Assembly: GCA_024638815.1 (NCBI GenBank)
Contig: JAHEJM010000004.1
Coordinates: forward strand, 1-64,000
Reading direction: 5' to 3'
Length of the DNA stretch: 64,000 nucleotides
From: Acidimicrobiales bacterium
GTDB taxonomy: Bacteria > Actinomycetota > Acidimicrobiia > Acidimicrobiales > SZUA-35
Part shown: positions 27,040 to 36,101 of the stretch, in pieces
Layout of the letters: every line of letters starts with the position of its first letter
Position numbering within the stretch: position 1 is the stretch's first letter
Notes under the pieces: model-generated
The model's database searches: none
Seen by the model: the letters and a program-made list of their open reading frames with translations, nothing else
Told to the model about the DNA's origin: nothing
Translations under genes and position numbers: made by a program

Positions 27040-29502
27040 ATGACGGAACCTGTTTCCGTTTCCGGAACCGTTACCTCAGGTGACGGTCCAGACCTGTACC
27101 TGGAGACCGGCAAGTTGGCCGGTCTGGCCTCCGGCTCGGTGGTGGCCCGCATGGGCGACACCAGCGTGCTGGTCACCGCAACCGCGGCCAATCGAGTCCG
27201 GGAAGGCATCGATTTCTTTCCCCTGACCGTCGATGTCGAGGAGCGGTCGTATGCCGCCGGCAAGATTCCGGGTTCGTTCTTCCGCCGTGAAGGTCGTGCC
27301 CCCGACACCGCTACCCTGACCGCCCGCTTGATCGATCGGCCGCTGCGACCGTCGTTTCCCGGCGGCTTCCGCAACGAGATCCACGTGGTGGTCACGGTGC
27401 TGTCGGCCGACCTGGTCCACCCCCACGATGTCGTGGCCATCAACGCCGCGTCGGCCGCCCTCATGGTGTCGGACGTGCCCTTCGACGGACCCATCGGCGC
27501 CATCCGCCTGGCCTACACCGACGACGGTGAGTGGCTGCCCCATCCCACCTTCGACGAGGGCGACGAGTCGTCGTTCGAAATCGTCGTCGCCGGTCGTCAG
27601 CTCGACAATGGCGATGTGGCCGTGATGATGGTCGAGGCCGGTGGTACCACCAGCGCCTGGAACAACTATCAGAACGGCGCCCCCAAGGTGGACGAAGCCG
27701 CTCTGGCTCAGGGTCTCGAGGAGTCCAAGGCCTACATCAAGGAGGCCATAGCTCTGCAGGAAGAGCTGGTTGAGGCCTCCGGTGGTCGCAAGCCGTTCAT
27801 GGCGTTCGAACCCCAGGTCGACTACACCGATGAGCAGTACGCCGCAGTGTCGACTGCGGCCGAGTCCAAGATGGTCGAGGTCATGAGCATCGCCGACAAG
27901 GCGGAGCGGGGCGAGGCCGAGGACAACCTCAAGGACGAGGTGTTGACCTCACTGGTGCCCCAGTTCGCCCCCGCCGGCGACGACGACTCCGTGGCCGCAA
28001 TGACCAAGCAGCTCAAGGCCGCTTTCCGCTCGCTGTCCAAGTCCGTGGTCCGGCGCCGCATCGTCGAGGACGGAATGCGCATCGACGGTCGCGGTCCCGG
28101 CGATATTCGTTCGCTGTCGGCCGAGGTCGGTGTAGTTCCCCGGGTTCACGGCTCCGGCCTGTTCCAGCGGGGCGAGACCCAGGTGCTGAACATCACGACC
28201 TTGGGCATGAAGCGCATGGATCAGTTGATCGACGGAATCGATCCCACCGAGCGCAAGCGCTACATGCATCACTACAACTTCCCGCCCTACTCCACCGGTG
28301 AGACCGGCTTCATGCGTGGTCCCAAGCGCCGCGAGATCGGCCACGGCCTGCTGGCCGAGCGGGCGCTCGTTCCCGTTGTTCCCACCGAGGAGGAGTGGCC
28401 GTATACGCTGCGCCTGGTCTCGGAGGTGCTGACCTCCAACGGTTCGACGTCGATGGCGTCGGTGTGCGGATCCAGCCTGTCGCTGATGGACGCCGGTGTA
28501 CCGATCAAGGCGCCGGTGGCCGGTATCGCCATGGGTCTGGTCTTCGCCGAGGGCAAGTACACCACCCTGACCGACATCCTGGGGGCCGAGGACGCCTTTG
28601 GCGACATGGACTTCAAGGTGGCCGGAACCGAGGACTTCGTGACCGCGCTGCAGCTCGACACCAAGATCGACGGTATTCCGGCCGATGTCCTGGCCCAGGC
28701 TCTGAATCAGGCCAAGGAGGCCCGGCTCGAGATCCTTCGGGTCATGACCGAGGCTATTCCCGCCCCCCGGGACGATGTCCGTGAGGGTGCGCCCAAGATC
28801 ATCAGCTTCGAGATCCCGGTCGACAAGATCGGCGAGGTCATCGGTCCCAAGGGCAAGGTCATCAACGCCATCCAGACCGAGACCGGGGCCGACATCTCGG
28901 TCGACGACGATGGTCAGATCGGCATCGTGTCCATCGCCGCCACCGACCGCGAGGTGGTGGGGGAAGCCGAGCGCCAGATCCGGTTGATTCTCGATCCCCC
29001 GACCGCCGATGTGGGTGAGACCTACAACGGGCGGGTGGTCAACATCACCAAGTTCGGCGCCTTCATCAACATCCTTCCCGGTCGCGACGGGCTGCTCCAC
29101 ATCTCCAAGATCGGTGGCGGCAAGCGCATCGACAGGGTGGAGGACGTGCTGGAGCTGGGCCAGGAGGTCGAGGTCGTGGTCGAAGACATCGACCCCAACG
29201 GCAAGGTCTCACTGAAGATGGCCGGCGACGACCGCACGTACAGCAAGGATTCGGGCGGTCGCTCCGGCCGCTCCGACCGCAACGGCTCGGGCCGGGGTCG
29301 CAACCGGGGCGGTAACGGTCGGAGCGACGACTCCGACTCCGACTCCGACTCCGATGCGGTGTCGATGTCGTTCGAATCCGATTTCGAGCCCGAAGGATTC
29401 GGCGATCTCGGTCCCGAGGGTTCGGTCACCGTGCCCGACGACGACCGGGGCCGGGGCCGAGGCCGTGGCCAGGGTCGAGGCCGCGGTCGGGGCCGGCGCT
29501 GA
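27040..29502 (+). CDS. pnp: Polyribonucleotide nucleotidyltransferase (PNPase)
   Basis: PNPase, 820 residues, a phosphorolytic 3'-5' exoribonuclease. Two RNase PH-like domains are present (about 15-150 with KIPGSFFRREGRAPD, and about 345-560 with FNFPPYSTGE-type YNFPPYSTGETGF and MDAGVPIKAPVAGIAMGL). A KH domain begins near residue 586 (GEVIGPKGKVINAIQ) and an S1 domain near 657 (FGAFINILPGRDGLLHIS). The last 90 residues are an Arg/Gly/Asp-rich tail, likely RNA-binding and disordered. GAGGAG lies about 8 nt before the ATG. Confidence 0.97.
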   Translation: MTEPVSVSGTVTSGDGPDLYLETGKLAGLASGSVVARMGDTSVLVTATAANRVREGIDFFPLTVDVEERSYAAGKIPGSFFRREGRAPDTATLTARLIDRPLRPSFPGGFRNEIHVVVTVLSADLVHPHDVVAINAASAALMVSDVPFDGPIGAIRLAYTDDGEWLPHPTFDEGDESSFEIVVAGRQLDNGDVAVMMVEAGGTTSAWNNYQNGAPKVDEAALAQGLEESKAYIKEAIALQEELVEASGGRKPFMAFEPQVDYTDEQYAAVSTAAESKMVEVMSIADKAERGEAEDNLKDEVLTSLVPQFAPAGDDDSVAAMTKQLKAAFRSLSKSVVRRRIVEDGMRIDGRGPGDIRSLSAEVGVVPRVHGSGLFQRGETQVLNITTLGMKRMDQLIDGIDPTERKRYMHHYNFPPYSTGETGFMRGPKRREIGHGLLAERALVPVVPTEEEWPYTLRLVSEVLTSNGSTSMASVCGSSLSLMDAGVPIKAPVAGIAMGLVFAEGKYTTLTDILGAEDAFGDMDFKVAGTEDFVTALQLDTKIDGIPADVLAQALNQAKEARLEILRVMTEAIPAPRDDVREGAPKIISFEIPVDKIGEVIGPKGKVINAIQTETGADISVDDDGQIGIVSIAATDREVVGEAERQIRLILDPPTADVGETYNGRVVNITKFGAFINILPGRDGLLHISKIGGGKRIDRVEDVLELGQEVEVVVEDIDPNGKVSLKMAGDDRTYSKDSGGRSGRSDRNGSGRGRNRGGNGRSDDSDSDSDSDAVSMSFESDFEPEGFGDLGPEGSVTVPDDDRGRGRGRGQGRGRGRGRR

Positions 29503-29585
29503 CGCCCACCGGTCCGAACCGATCGAGTCGATCGGTTTCGGTCCCATGACCGACGCTCACCGAACAACGGACGAGTAACACCCAA

Positions 29586-29624
29586 ACGATGCCGGAGCAG
29601 GCCACGGGTCGGCTTCGGCATCGT
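29586..29624 (+). terminator. Hairpin terminator after pnp
   Basis: ACGATGCCG (29586-29594) pairs with CGGCATCGT (29616-29624), extendable inward by G-U, A-T and G-C pairs to a 12-bp stem with a 15-nt loop. It starts 83 nt after the pnp stop. No U-run follows. Confidence 0.5.
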
Positions 29625-29745
29625 CGCGTCAGGTTGGTGACGTCTCGACTCGAGTTCCGTGCGGTGAACACCACGCCACTCTCCTAAGATCAATTGGAGG
29701 AAGGGACGTCTCAGCCGACGCCGGTTGACCGGGAGGAGCAAGGAC

Positions 29746-30549
29746 ATGACGATTCGAGTTGGGGTCTTTGGCGCCGGGGGGCGAATGGGTTCGGCCGTAG
29801 CCCACGCCATTCACGGGGCCGACGGCCTCAGTCTTGTCGCCGCCGTCGATCCGTCGTATGAAGGTATCCATGTCCGCGAAGTGACCGGGGTACCCGACGG
29901 CAACTTCCCGGTGGGGTCCGAACCCACGTCCTTACTCGATCCGGACGGCCGCCCCACGGTTGACGTCACCGTCGACTTCACTCACCTGGATGCTGCTCGT
30001 GGCAACCTCGAGTTCTGTGCCGTCCACGGCATTCACGCCGTGGTCGGTACGTCGGGCTTCACCGAGGACGATCACGCCGAGATAGGTATCGCCTTCACTC
30101 GATCCAACTGTCTCATCGCCCCCAACTTCGCCATCGGCGCCGTCCTCATGATGCGGTTTGCCGAACTGGCCGCCCCCTACTTCGACACGGCCGAGATCGT
30201 CGAACTCCATCACAACGCAAAGGTCGACGCCCCGAGCGGGACGGCGGTATCCACCGCCGAGCGCATGGCCGCAGCCAGCGATCGGTGGGCTCCCGATCCA
30301 ACGGAACGTGAGATCATCGCCGGTGCCCGGGGGGCCGTCGGTCCGGCCGGCATCCCCATCCACTCGGTCCGACTCCGGGGGATCGTCGCCCACCAGGAGG
30401 TCCTGCTGGGAACGACCGGACAGACCCTCACCCTGCGTCACGACTCCTACGATCGCTCGTCGTTCATGCCCGGAGTGATACTGGCGGTGCAAAGGATTGC
30501 CGAGGTGCCCGGTCTGACCGTCGGCCTCGACCGCATTCTCGACCTATAG
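29746..30549 (+). CDS. dapB: 4-hydroxy-tetrahydrodipicolinate reductase
   Basis: DapB, 267 residues, the NAD(P)H-dependent step in lysine and diaminopimelate synthesis. The N-terminal nucleotide-binding motif GVFGAGGRMGSAV is at residues 6-18, VVGTSGFTEDD follows, and the catalytic and substrate motif ELHHNAKVDAPSGTA is near residue 155. GGGAGGAG precedes ATG 29746. An upstream in-frame start adds seven residues without support. The 3' end faces a convergent gene with only 3 nt between the stops. Confidence 0.96.
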   Translation: MTIRVGVFGAGGRMGSAVAHAIHGADGLSLVAAVDPSYEGIHVREVTGVPDGNFPVGSEPTSLLDPDGRPTVDVTVDFTHLDAARGNLEFCAVHGIHAVVGTSGFTEDDHAEIGIAFTRSNCLIAPNFAIGAVLMMRFAELAAPYFDTAEIVELHHNAKVDAPSGTAVSTAERMAAASDRWAPDPTEREIIAGARGAVGPAGIPIHSVRLRGIVAHQEVLLGTTGQTLTLRHDSYDRSSFMPGVILAVQRIAEVPGLTVGLDRILDL

Positions 30550-30552
30550 CCG

Positions 30553-31368
30553 TCACGAGGCGCGGTCGTCGGACTCCTTGCCGGGTCGGGGAGTCGGTGG
30601 GTCGTAGTCCGGCCTCGACCCGGGGTCGCCATCCGGCGGTGAGCCGGTCTCGTCGTCAGCCTGTGCCTCGGGTTCGGTGGCACCGTCGTTGGATCCGTCA
30701 CCCTCATCCTCGTCGTCCTGACCCAGTTCGACGAGGGTGTGCATCTCGCTGTTCTCGGCGAAGAACTCGTTGTAGACGGTCCAGGCCACGGCGATGGCCG
30801 ACAGGATCAAAATAGGTATGCGGTAGGCGGCGATGAAATCGACGATCCCTTCCAGCGGCGATTCGAACACCGCGCCCAGCTGGCGGATGAGGACCAGACG
30901 AGCCACCGTTCCGGTCAGGTTCAGGGCCACGAATGCACCCAGGCTGACACCGGTTGCCGCCGACAGAGCGCAGATGACGTTGTTGGGGGCGAGAAAGATC
31001 AGTGGGTAGGCAAGTCGCCGGAACACTTCCTTGCCCTCCCGGATCAGAGGACCGTAGGTCCGGCTGCGCCGTTCGGTCCAGGCGATGGCCCGATCCCCGT
31101 ACCAGTATCCCAGCAGGTAGTAGAGGGGATCGGAGGCGATCAGTCGCAGGAAGCCGACCAGGTAGTAGGTGGAGGCGTCGAGCTGGTTGGTGGCCAGGGT
31201 CAGGTTGCGGTTCCGAGGATTGAGGGCGATCAGCAATGCCGGCTGACGATCGACGATTTCGGCCAGTGCGAGATCACCGAACAGCGCCGCCCCCTGGGAC
31301 AACAGCACCAGGCCGATGACGATGCGTACGATCGCCTTTCGTGGCGGATGACCCCGTCTCAGCTGCAC
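30553..31368 (-). CDS. DedA/VTT-like multi-pass membrane protein
   Basis: A 271-residue protein with several hydrophobic helices across residues 12-200 and an acidic, Asp/Gly/Pro-rich C-terminal tail of about 60 residues. The segment LLGYWYGDRAIAW, the following amphipathic region and the FLAPNNVICALSAATGVSLG stretch resemble the DedA/SNARE-associated (VTT) fold, whose members act as lipid scramblases or undecaprenyl-phosphate carriers. Similarity judged by eye is moderate. The start codon is GTG, with a GAAGG directly abutting it. It is divergent from the SURF1 gene. Confidence 0.6.
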   Translation of the reverse strand: MQLRRGHPPRKAIVRIVIGLVLLSQGAALFGDLALAEIVDRQPALLIALNPRNRNLTLATNQLDASTYYLVGFLRLIASDPLYYLLGYWYGDRAIAWTERRSRTYGPLIREGKEVFRRLAYPLIFLAPNNVICALSAATGVSLGAFVALNLTGTVARLVLIRQLGAVFESPLEGIVDFIAAYRIPILILSAIAVAWTVYNEFFAENSEMHTLVELGQDDEDEGDGSNDGATEPEAQADDETGSPPDGDPGSRPDYDPPTPRPGKESDDRAS

Positions 31369-31517
31369 CCTTCGCAGTCTGGCATCAACCGGGGCAAAAC
31401 CCGCACCACCGGCACGATGGGGACCTCAAAACCGGGGTCGATCCGGCCCGGTTCGCATCGTTTGTGGCGGTGGTCACCGGCTCGGAGTCGACCGATCGTT
31501 TTGCCCTGTCGGTCCAC

Positions 31518-31523
31518 TAGGGT
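31518..31523 (+). promoter_or_regulatory. -10-like element close to the SURF1 start
   Basis: TAGGGT is 8 nt upstream of ATG 31532, the spacing expected for a leaderless or near-leaderless mRNA. A weak AGG in between could also serve as a ribosome-binding site. Confidence 0.35.
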
Positions 31524-31531
31524 TCAGGTCA

Positions 31532-32302
31532 ATGGCCGCCGACTGGTCTTTTGCCCGCAAACCGTTCTGGATCTTCTCCCATCTGTTCGCCGCCGGCGTT
31601 GTCGTGCTGTTCATCTTCCTTGGATTCTGGCAGTTGTCCCGTCTCGACGAGCGCAGGGCCACCAACTCCCTGATCGCCGACCGTAGCGAGGCACCGGCCC
31701 TCGACCTGACCGGCGCCCCCACCGGCGATGACCTCGACTACCGGTCGGTCCGGGCCGAGGTTCGTTTCGTGGAACCCGATCTGGCCCGGGTGGCCAACCG
31801 GTCCCAGGGGGGAGTGGCAGGGGAATACGTCGTGGCCATGGTCGAGTTGGCCGATGGTACCGCAATGGCGGTCAACCGCGGATTCGTACCGGTCAATGCC
31901 GATGTGGATCTCGATTCGGTGCCGTCCGAATCGACGATCCTCACCGGCTGGCTCCGTGAATCGGTGGAGGCCGACGGATGGTTTGCCGTCGACGACACGG
32001 GTGAGGGGCGGATCCTGCCCCGGTTCAACACCGAGGCGGTGGCCGAGCGTTGGGGCGAGCCGCTTCCTGCCTACTACCTTCAGCCTGGGCCCGATTCCAC
32101 TCGGGCCGCAGCCAGCTTTCCCGATCCCGTCCCACTTCCCTCGTTGGATGACGGTCCCCACCTCGCCTATGCCGTCCAGTGGTTCATCTTCGCCACCCTC
32201 GGTGTTGGGTTCTACGCCGCTCTGCTACGACGGTTCTCTCGACGAACCAGGATCGGCGGCGACCCCACACAGGATCCCCACTCGCCGGCAGTCGTGGGCT
32301 GA
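31532..32302 (+). CDS. SURF1-family cytochrome oxidase assembly protein
   Basis: A 256-residue protein with the SURF1 layout: an N-terminal transmembrane helix ending GFWQLSRLDERR, a periplasmic-side domain with VNRGFVP and a C-terminal helix introduced by YAVQWFIFATLGVGFY. SURF1 proteins help insert haem a into cytochrome c oxidase. No oxidase genes are adjacent. It stands between a divergent DedA-like gene and the winged-helix gene. Confidence 0.88.
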   Translation: MAADWSFARKPFWIFSHLFAAGVVVLFIFLGFWQLSRLDERRATNSLIADRSEAPALDLTGAPTGDDLDYRSVRAEVRFVEPDLARVANRSQGGVAGEYVVAMVELADGTAMAVNRGFVPVNADVDLDSVPSESTILTGWLRESVEADGWFAVDDTGEGRILPRFNTEAVAERWGEPLPAYYLQPGPDSTRAAASFPDPVPLPSLDDGPHLAYAVQWFIFATLGVGFYAALLRRFSRRTRIGGDPTQDPHSPAVVG

Positions 32303-32353
32303 CCCCCTTGGACAAATCGGCGGACATCCCTCCATCTGCCAGTGGATGCTCAC

Positions 32354-32359
32354 TATGAT
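32354..32359 (+). promoter_or_regulatory. Leaderless-type -10 element
   Basis: TATGAT (five of six matches to TATAAT) sits 8 nt before ATG 32368, with no Shine-Dalgarno between them, suggesting leaderless transcription of the winged-helix gene. Confidence 0.45.
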
Positions 32360-32367
32360 CCACCGTC

Positions 32368-32991
32368 ATGGAGCAATCCCGGAACGTATCCGCCGTTCTG
32401 CTCTGCCTCCGACTGAAAGGCTTCGCCGACACCGACGTCCTGGCCGAGGCCAGCGGACAGTCGATCGGCGTGGTGGAAGAGGTGCTGAGGTCGGCGGAGA
32501 ACGACGGCTGGGCCGATGCCCGTTCGGGCTCCCGTTCGGGCTGGACCTTGACCGCCGTCGGCCGATCCGGCCTCGAGCAGCGCCTGGCCGATGAACTCGC
32601 CGCCTCCGGGAATCGGAACCAGGTGGAGGACGGCTACGAGCGGTTCCTTGAGCTGAATCAACCGTTGTTGGCCGTCTGCACCGGTTGGCAGGTGAAACAG
32701 GCGGAGCCTGTCGTGCTCAACGATCACTCCGATCCCGAGTACGACCGTCAGGTCGTGGACGATCTGCGGCTGCTCCACGGCCGGGCAGAGCCCGTCTGTG
32801 ACCGGCTGACCGCTGCCCTATCCCGGTTCTCCGGCTATCGGCCTCGATTGAGCCATGCGCTGGAACGGGTTGTGGCCGGCGAAACCGAGTGGTTCACCAA
32901 ACCCACGATCGATTCCTACCACACGGTCTGGTTCGAACTTCACGAGGACTTGCTCGTTACCCTGGGACGTGACCGGACTTCCGAGCACTAG
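32368..32991 (+). CDS. Conserved winged-helix protein of unknown function
   Basis: A 207-residue soluble protein. The first 75 residues look like a winged helix-turn-helix (LLCLRLKGFADTDVLAEASG, VVEEVLRSAENDGW, SGWTLTAVGRSGLEQRL). The rest is a helical domain with LNQPLLAVCTGWQVK, LNDHSDPEYDRQVVDDL and a Cter SYHTVWFELHEDLL. From memory, this second domain occurs in actinobacteria beside or fused to PEP/pyruvate phosphotransferase-like proteins. I cannot verify that here. No cofactor motif is visible. It may be a regulator. Confidence 0.7.
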   Translation: MEQSRNVSAVLLCLRLKGFADTDVLAEASGQSIGVVEEVLRSAENDGWADARSGSRSGWTLTAVGRSGLEQRLADELAASGNRNQVEDGYERFLELNQPLLAVCTGWQVKQAEPVVLNDHSDPEYDRQVVDDLRLLHGRAEPVCDRLTAALSRFSGYRPRLSHALERVVAGETEWFTKPTIDSYHTVWFELHEDLLVTLGRDRTSEH

Positions 32992-33035
32992 TGTTCGCCG
33001 ACGGAGCGCCTCACGGCAACTCTCCGAGTTGCTTC

Positions 33036-33105
33036 GAGTTTGGCCTCCGGCCAAACCTCGCCGAAACTTGACCTAATCGTGAACATCCAAGCCAACAAGC
33101 GAAAC
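33036..33105 (+). repeat. 70-nt intergenic repeat, copy A
   Basis: First of three same-length copies. It contains the perfect stem GTTTGGCC (33038-33045) / GGCCAAAC (33049-33056) and the conserved block TCGTGAACATCCAA. It lies between the winged-helix gene and dapA, with no coding evidence on either strand. Confidence 0.9.
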
Positions 33106-33154
33106 CAGCCTCGAAGACCGGAGAAAGATCCAACGAAGGCCCGGATGCGGCGGG

Positions 33155-33257
33155 ACGGCGCTCCTGCCGCCGGCCGAGGACGGGCTTGAGTTTGGCTGTC
33201 GGCCAAACGTCGCCGAGATCTGACCCATTCGTGAACATCCAATCGAACAAGCGAAAC
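33155..33257 (+). repeat. 70-nt intergenic repeat, copy B, with 5' extension
   Basis: The 70-nt core is 33188-33257. A further 33 nt upstream (starting GCTCCTGCCGCCGGCCGA within 33159-33176) matches the same region of copy C. The core stem is kept despite changes (GTTTGGCT pairs with GGCCAAAC through a T-G wobble). The copy ends 18 nt before the dapA start. Confidence 0.9.
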
Positions 33258-33275
33258 TGATGAAGGAAGAGTCCC

Positions 33276-34166
33276 ATGGCCCGCTTCGGTACCGTCCTAA
33301 CCGCAATGGTGACCCCGTTCGACGGCAACGACAAGCTCGATCTTGTCGCCGCCCAGAAGCTGGCCCGATATCTCGTCGACAACGGAAACGACGGTGTGGT
33401 CGTGGCCGGTACCACCGGGGAGTCGGCAACCATCAGCTATGAGGAACAGCGGGACCTGATCGGAGCAGTGCGGGAGGCCCTGCCCGATCATGTGTTGGTG
33501 GCCGGTGCCGGGAGTAACGACACGGCCAACGCCGTCAAGAACACCAGGGCGGCAACCGAGGCCGGGGCCGACGGCATTCTGGCCGTGACTCCGTATTACA
33601 ACCGGCCGTCCCAGGCCGGAATCGAGGCCCACTTCCGGGCTTCGGCGGCCGAGACCGATCGTCCTGTGATTCTGTATGACATCCCGGTTCGCACCGGCCG
33701 CAAGATCGAGATGGCAACCCTTGTTCGGCTGGCCGAGGTCGACAACATCGTCGCCGTCAAGGACGCAGCCGGTGACGTGGCTTCCACCGCCGCCCTGCTG
33801 GCCGAGGTCGGCGATGGTCTCGAGGTCTACTCGGGCGAGGACAAGCTGACCCTGCCGTTGATCTCGGTCGGTGCGGTCGGAGTCATCGGCGTTGCCACTC
33901 ACTGGGTCGGTCGGGAGATGTCCGACATGTTCGCCGCCTATGCCGACGGTCGGGTCGACGAAGCCCGGGCCATCAATGCCCGCCTCATCCCGTCTTATGA
34001 CTACGAGGCCTACGACGACGCCCCCAACCCGGTACCGTCGAAGGTGATGATGAACCTTCTCGCGGTGTCCGTCGGCCGGTGTCGTCCGCCCATGGGTCCC
34101 ATTCCCGATGATCTCGAGGACCGGGCCCGAGCCGTGCTGTCGGGCCTGGGGCGGTCGATCTCCTGA
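33276..34166 (+). CDS. dapA: 4-hydroxy-tetrahydrodipicolinate synthase
   Basis: DapA, 296 residues, condensing pyruvate with aspartate semialdehyde; with dapB it feeds lysine and peptidoglycan diaminopimelate. A TIM-barrel with GTTGESATIS, the YYNRPSQAGIEAHF tyrosine region and the Schiff-base lysine in VAVKDAAGD (about residue 160). AAGGAAG precedes the ATG. The stop and the rnj ATG overlap by one base (TGATG), so the two are coupled. Confidence 0.96.
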   Translation: MARFGTVLTAMVTPFDGNDKLDLVAAQKLARYLVDNGNDGVVVAGTTGESATISYEEQRDLIGAVREALPDHVLVAGAGSNDTANAVKNTRAATEAGADGILAVTPYYNRPSQAGIEAHFRASAAETDRPVILYDIPVRTGRKIEMATLVRLAEVDNIVAVKDAAGDVASTAALLAEVGDGLEVYSGEDKLTLPLISVGAVGVIGVATHWVGREMSDMFAAYADGRVDEARAINARLIPSYDYEAYDDAPNPVPSKVMMNLLAVSVGRCRPPMGPIPDDLEDRARAVLSGLGRSIS

Positions 34167-35857
34167 TGGCGTCGCCGGTCAAGATCAGCTTTCTCGGCGG
34201 ACTGGGCGAGATCGGCCGCAACTGCGCCGCCGTCGAGGTCGAGAACCGCATCATGCTCATCGATTGCGGTCTGATGTTCCCCGATGCCGACGCCGCCGGG
34301 GTCGATCTGGTTCTGCCCGACTTCACTTTTCTCCGGGAGAACGCCGATCGGGTCGAGGGTGTGGTCGCCACCCACGGCCATGAGGACCATATCGGAGCGC
34401 TCGGATTCCTGTTGGAGGAGATGCCGCTCAAGATCATCGGCTCGCCGTTGACGGTCGGCATGGCCAAGAGTCGTATCAGCGAGCGGGGTGTGGTCGATCG
34501 GGCCACCTTCATCGAGGTCAGCGACAACGACCGAATCAACGTCGGTCCCTTCGATCTCGAGTTCTTTCCCGTGACCCACTCGGTTCCCCACGGTTTCGCC
34601 ACCGCCTTCCACACCCCGCAGGGCGTGGTGCTCCACAGCGGCGATTTCAAGCTCGACATGATGCCGGTGGACAAGCGGTTGACCGATTTGGCCGGTCTCG
34701 GTCACCTGGCCAAGGACGACGGCGTTCGCCTGTTCCTGGCCGATTCCACCAACGCCGAGGAGCCCGGCTTCTCCGAGTCGGAGACCTCGATCGGCCAGTC
34801 CATCCAGGACTTGTTCCGGGCCCGTGAGGGGCGCCGGATCATCATCGCCTGCTTTGCCAGTCACATTCACCGGGTTCAGCAGATTGCCGATGCCGCCATC
34901 GCCACCGGCCGGACCGTGGCCACCTTGGGTCGATCCATGAACTCCAACGTGGCTCTGGCCCGCCGGATGGGCCTGCTCCACATTCCCGATTCCAAGCTCC
35001 GCGACATCGAGGACGTCGACGGCATCCCCGACGAGCAGCTGTGTGTGATCTCCACCGGTTCCCAGGGTGAGCCCCTGTCGGCTCTGGCCCGGATGGCCAC
35101 CGGCGACAATCGCTGGCTCACCATCCGGGAGGGTGACTGCGTGATCCTGTCGTCCCACCCCATTCCCGGCAACGAGTCCAGCGTCTCCCAGGTCATCGAC
35201 GGCCTGATTCGGCGAGGGGCCGAGGTGGTGCATTCCGGTGCGGCCCGGGTCCACGCCACGGGCCACGCCAAGGCAGAGGAACTGCGGGTCATGCACTCCA
35301 TCGTGCAGCCGGAGTGGTTCATCCCGGTCCACGGCGAGTATCGCCATATGGCCGAGCACGCCCGCATCGCCGTGGGCATGGGCCATCGCGCCGACCGGGT
35401 GATGGTTTGTTCCGACGGTGACTCGGTGCTACTGACCGACAAGGGACTGGAGCGGACCGAGGGAGTGCCCTCCGACTACGTCTACATGGCGGGAACGGTT
35501 GGTGCTCTCGACCACAGTGTGCTTTCCGAGCGCCAGATACTGGGTCGGGAAGGGTTCGTGTCGGCCGTTGTGGCCCTGTCCATCGTGGGGGCCCGGGCCG
35601 AGTTGCTCCGGGAACCCGAGGTCTTGAGTCGAGGCTGGGTCCACGGCGACGAGGGCGACATGCTGCGCAAGGAGGCCACCCTGGCCGTACGCCAGGCGGT
35701 GGAGGATGCCATCAAGGACGGCAAGCGAACCCGTCAGGACTTCGAGCGGGTGACCCGGCGAGCCCTCGGTCGCTTCATCAACAAGCGGACTCGACTGCGA
35801 CCCATGGTTGTTCCTGTTGTCCTCGGGGCCCACGAGGGCGAGGACGAGGACGGCTAA
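34166..35857 (+). CDS. rnj: Ribonuclease J
   Basis: RNase J, 563 residues, with both endonuclease and 5'-3' exonuclease activity in other bacteria. The metallo-beta-lactamase motif HGHEDH is at about residues 70-75. Other metal-site motifs include HSGDFKLD and LADSTNAEEPG. The beta-CASP part has ACFASHIHRVQQI and SSHPIPGNE, and the C-terminal domain starts near 440. The dapA-rnj pairing is conserved in actinobacteria. With pnp it makes up much of the local RNA decay machinery. Confidence 0.96.
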   Translation: MASPVKISFLGGLGEIGRNCAAVEVENRIMLIDCGLMFPDADAAGVDLVLPDFTFLRENADRVEGVVATHGHEDHIGALGFLLEEMPLKIIGSPLTVGMAKSRISERGVVDRATFIEVSDNDRINVGPFDLEFFPVTHSVPHGFATAFHTPQGVVLHSGDFKLDMMPVDKRLTDLAGLGHLAKDDGVRLFLADSTNAEEPGFSESETSIGQSIQDLFRAREGRRIIIACFASHIHRVQQIADAAIATGRTVATLGRSMNSNVALARRMGLLHIPDSKLRDIEDVDGIPDEQLCVISTGSQGEPLSALARMATGDNRWLTIREGDCVILSSHPIPGNESSVSQVIDGLIRRGAEVVHSGAARVHATGHAKAEELRVMHSIVQPEWFIPVHGEYRHMAEHARIAVGMGHRADRVMVCSDGDSVLLTDKGLERTEGVPSDYVYMAGTVGALDHSVLSERQILGREGFVSAVVALSIVGARAELLREPEVLSRGWVHGDEGDMLRKEATLAVRQAVEDAIKDGKRTRQDFERVTRRALGRFINKRTRLRPMVVPVVLGAHEGEDEDG

Positions 35858-35917
35858 CCTCCCCCCACTGCGCTTCGGCGGGCCGGCGACCCCCTTCGCC
35901 GGGGTTGGCCCGCCGGC

Positions 35918-36019
35918 ACGGTGCTCCTGCCGCCGGCCGAAGACGGCTTGAGTTTGGCCTCCGGCCAAACGTCGCCGAAACGTGACTCAATCGTGAACAT
36001 CCAAGCCACCAAGCGAGAC
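35918..36019 (+). repeat. 70-nt intergenic repeat, copy C, with 5' extension
   Basis: The core is 35950-36019 with the perfect GTTTGGCC/GGCCAAAC stem (35952-35970). The preceding 32 nt match the extension of copy B apart from a one-base gap. It lies in the 244-nt rnj-ftsK gap, 82 nt before the ftsK start. Confidence 0.9.
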
Positions 36020-36101
36020 TAGGAGGCTGGTGGATCGGGCGTAGAGAAAACCGGGGGGTTCCCTCCATTAACCCACTGGTGCGGCTACTGTTACAACCAC
36101 T

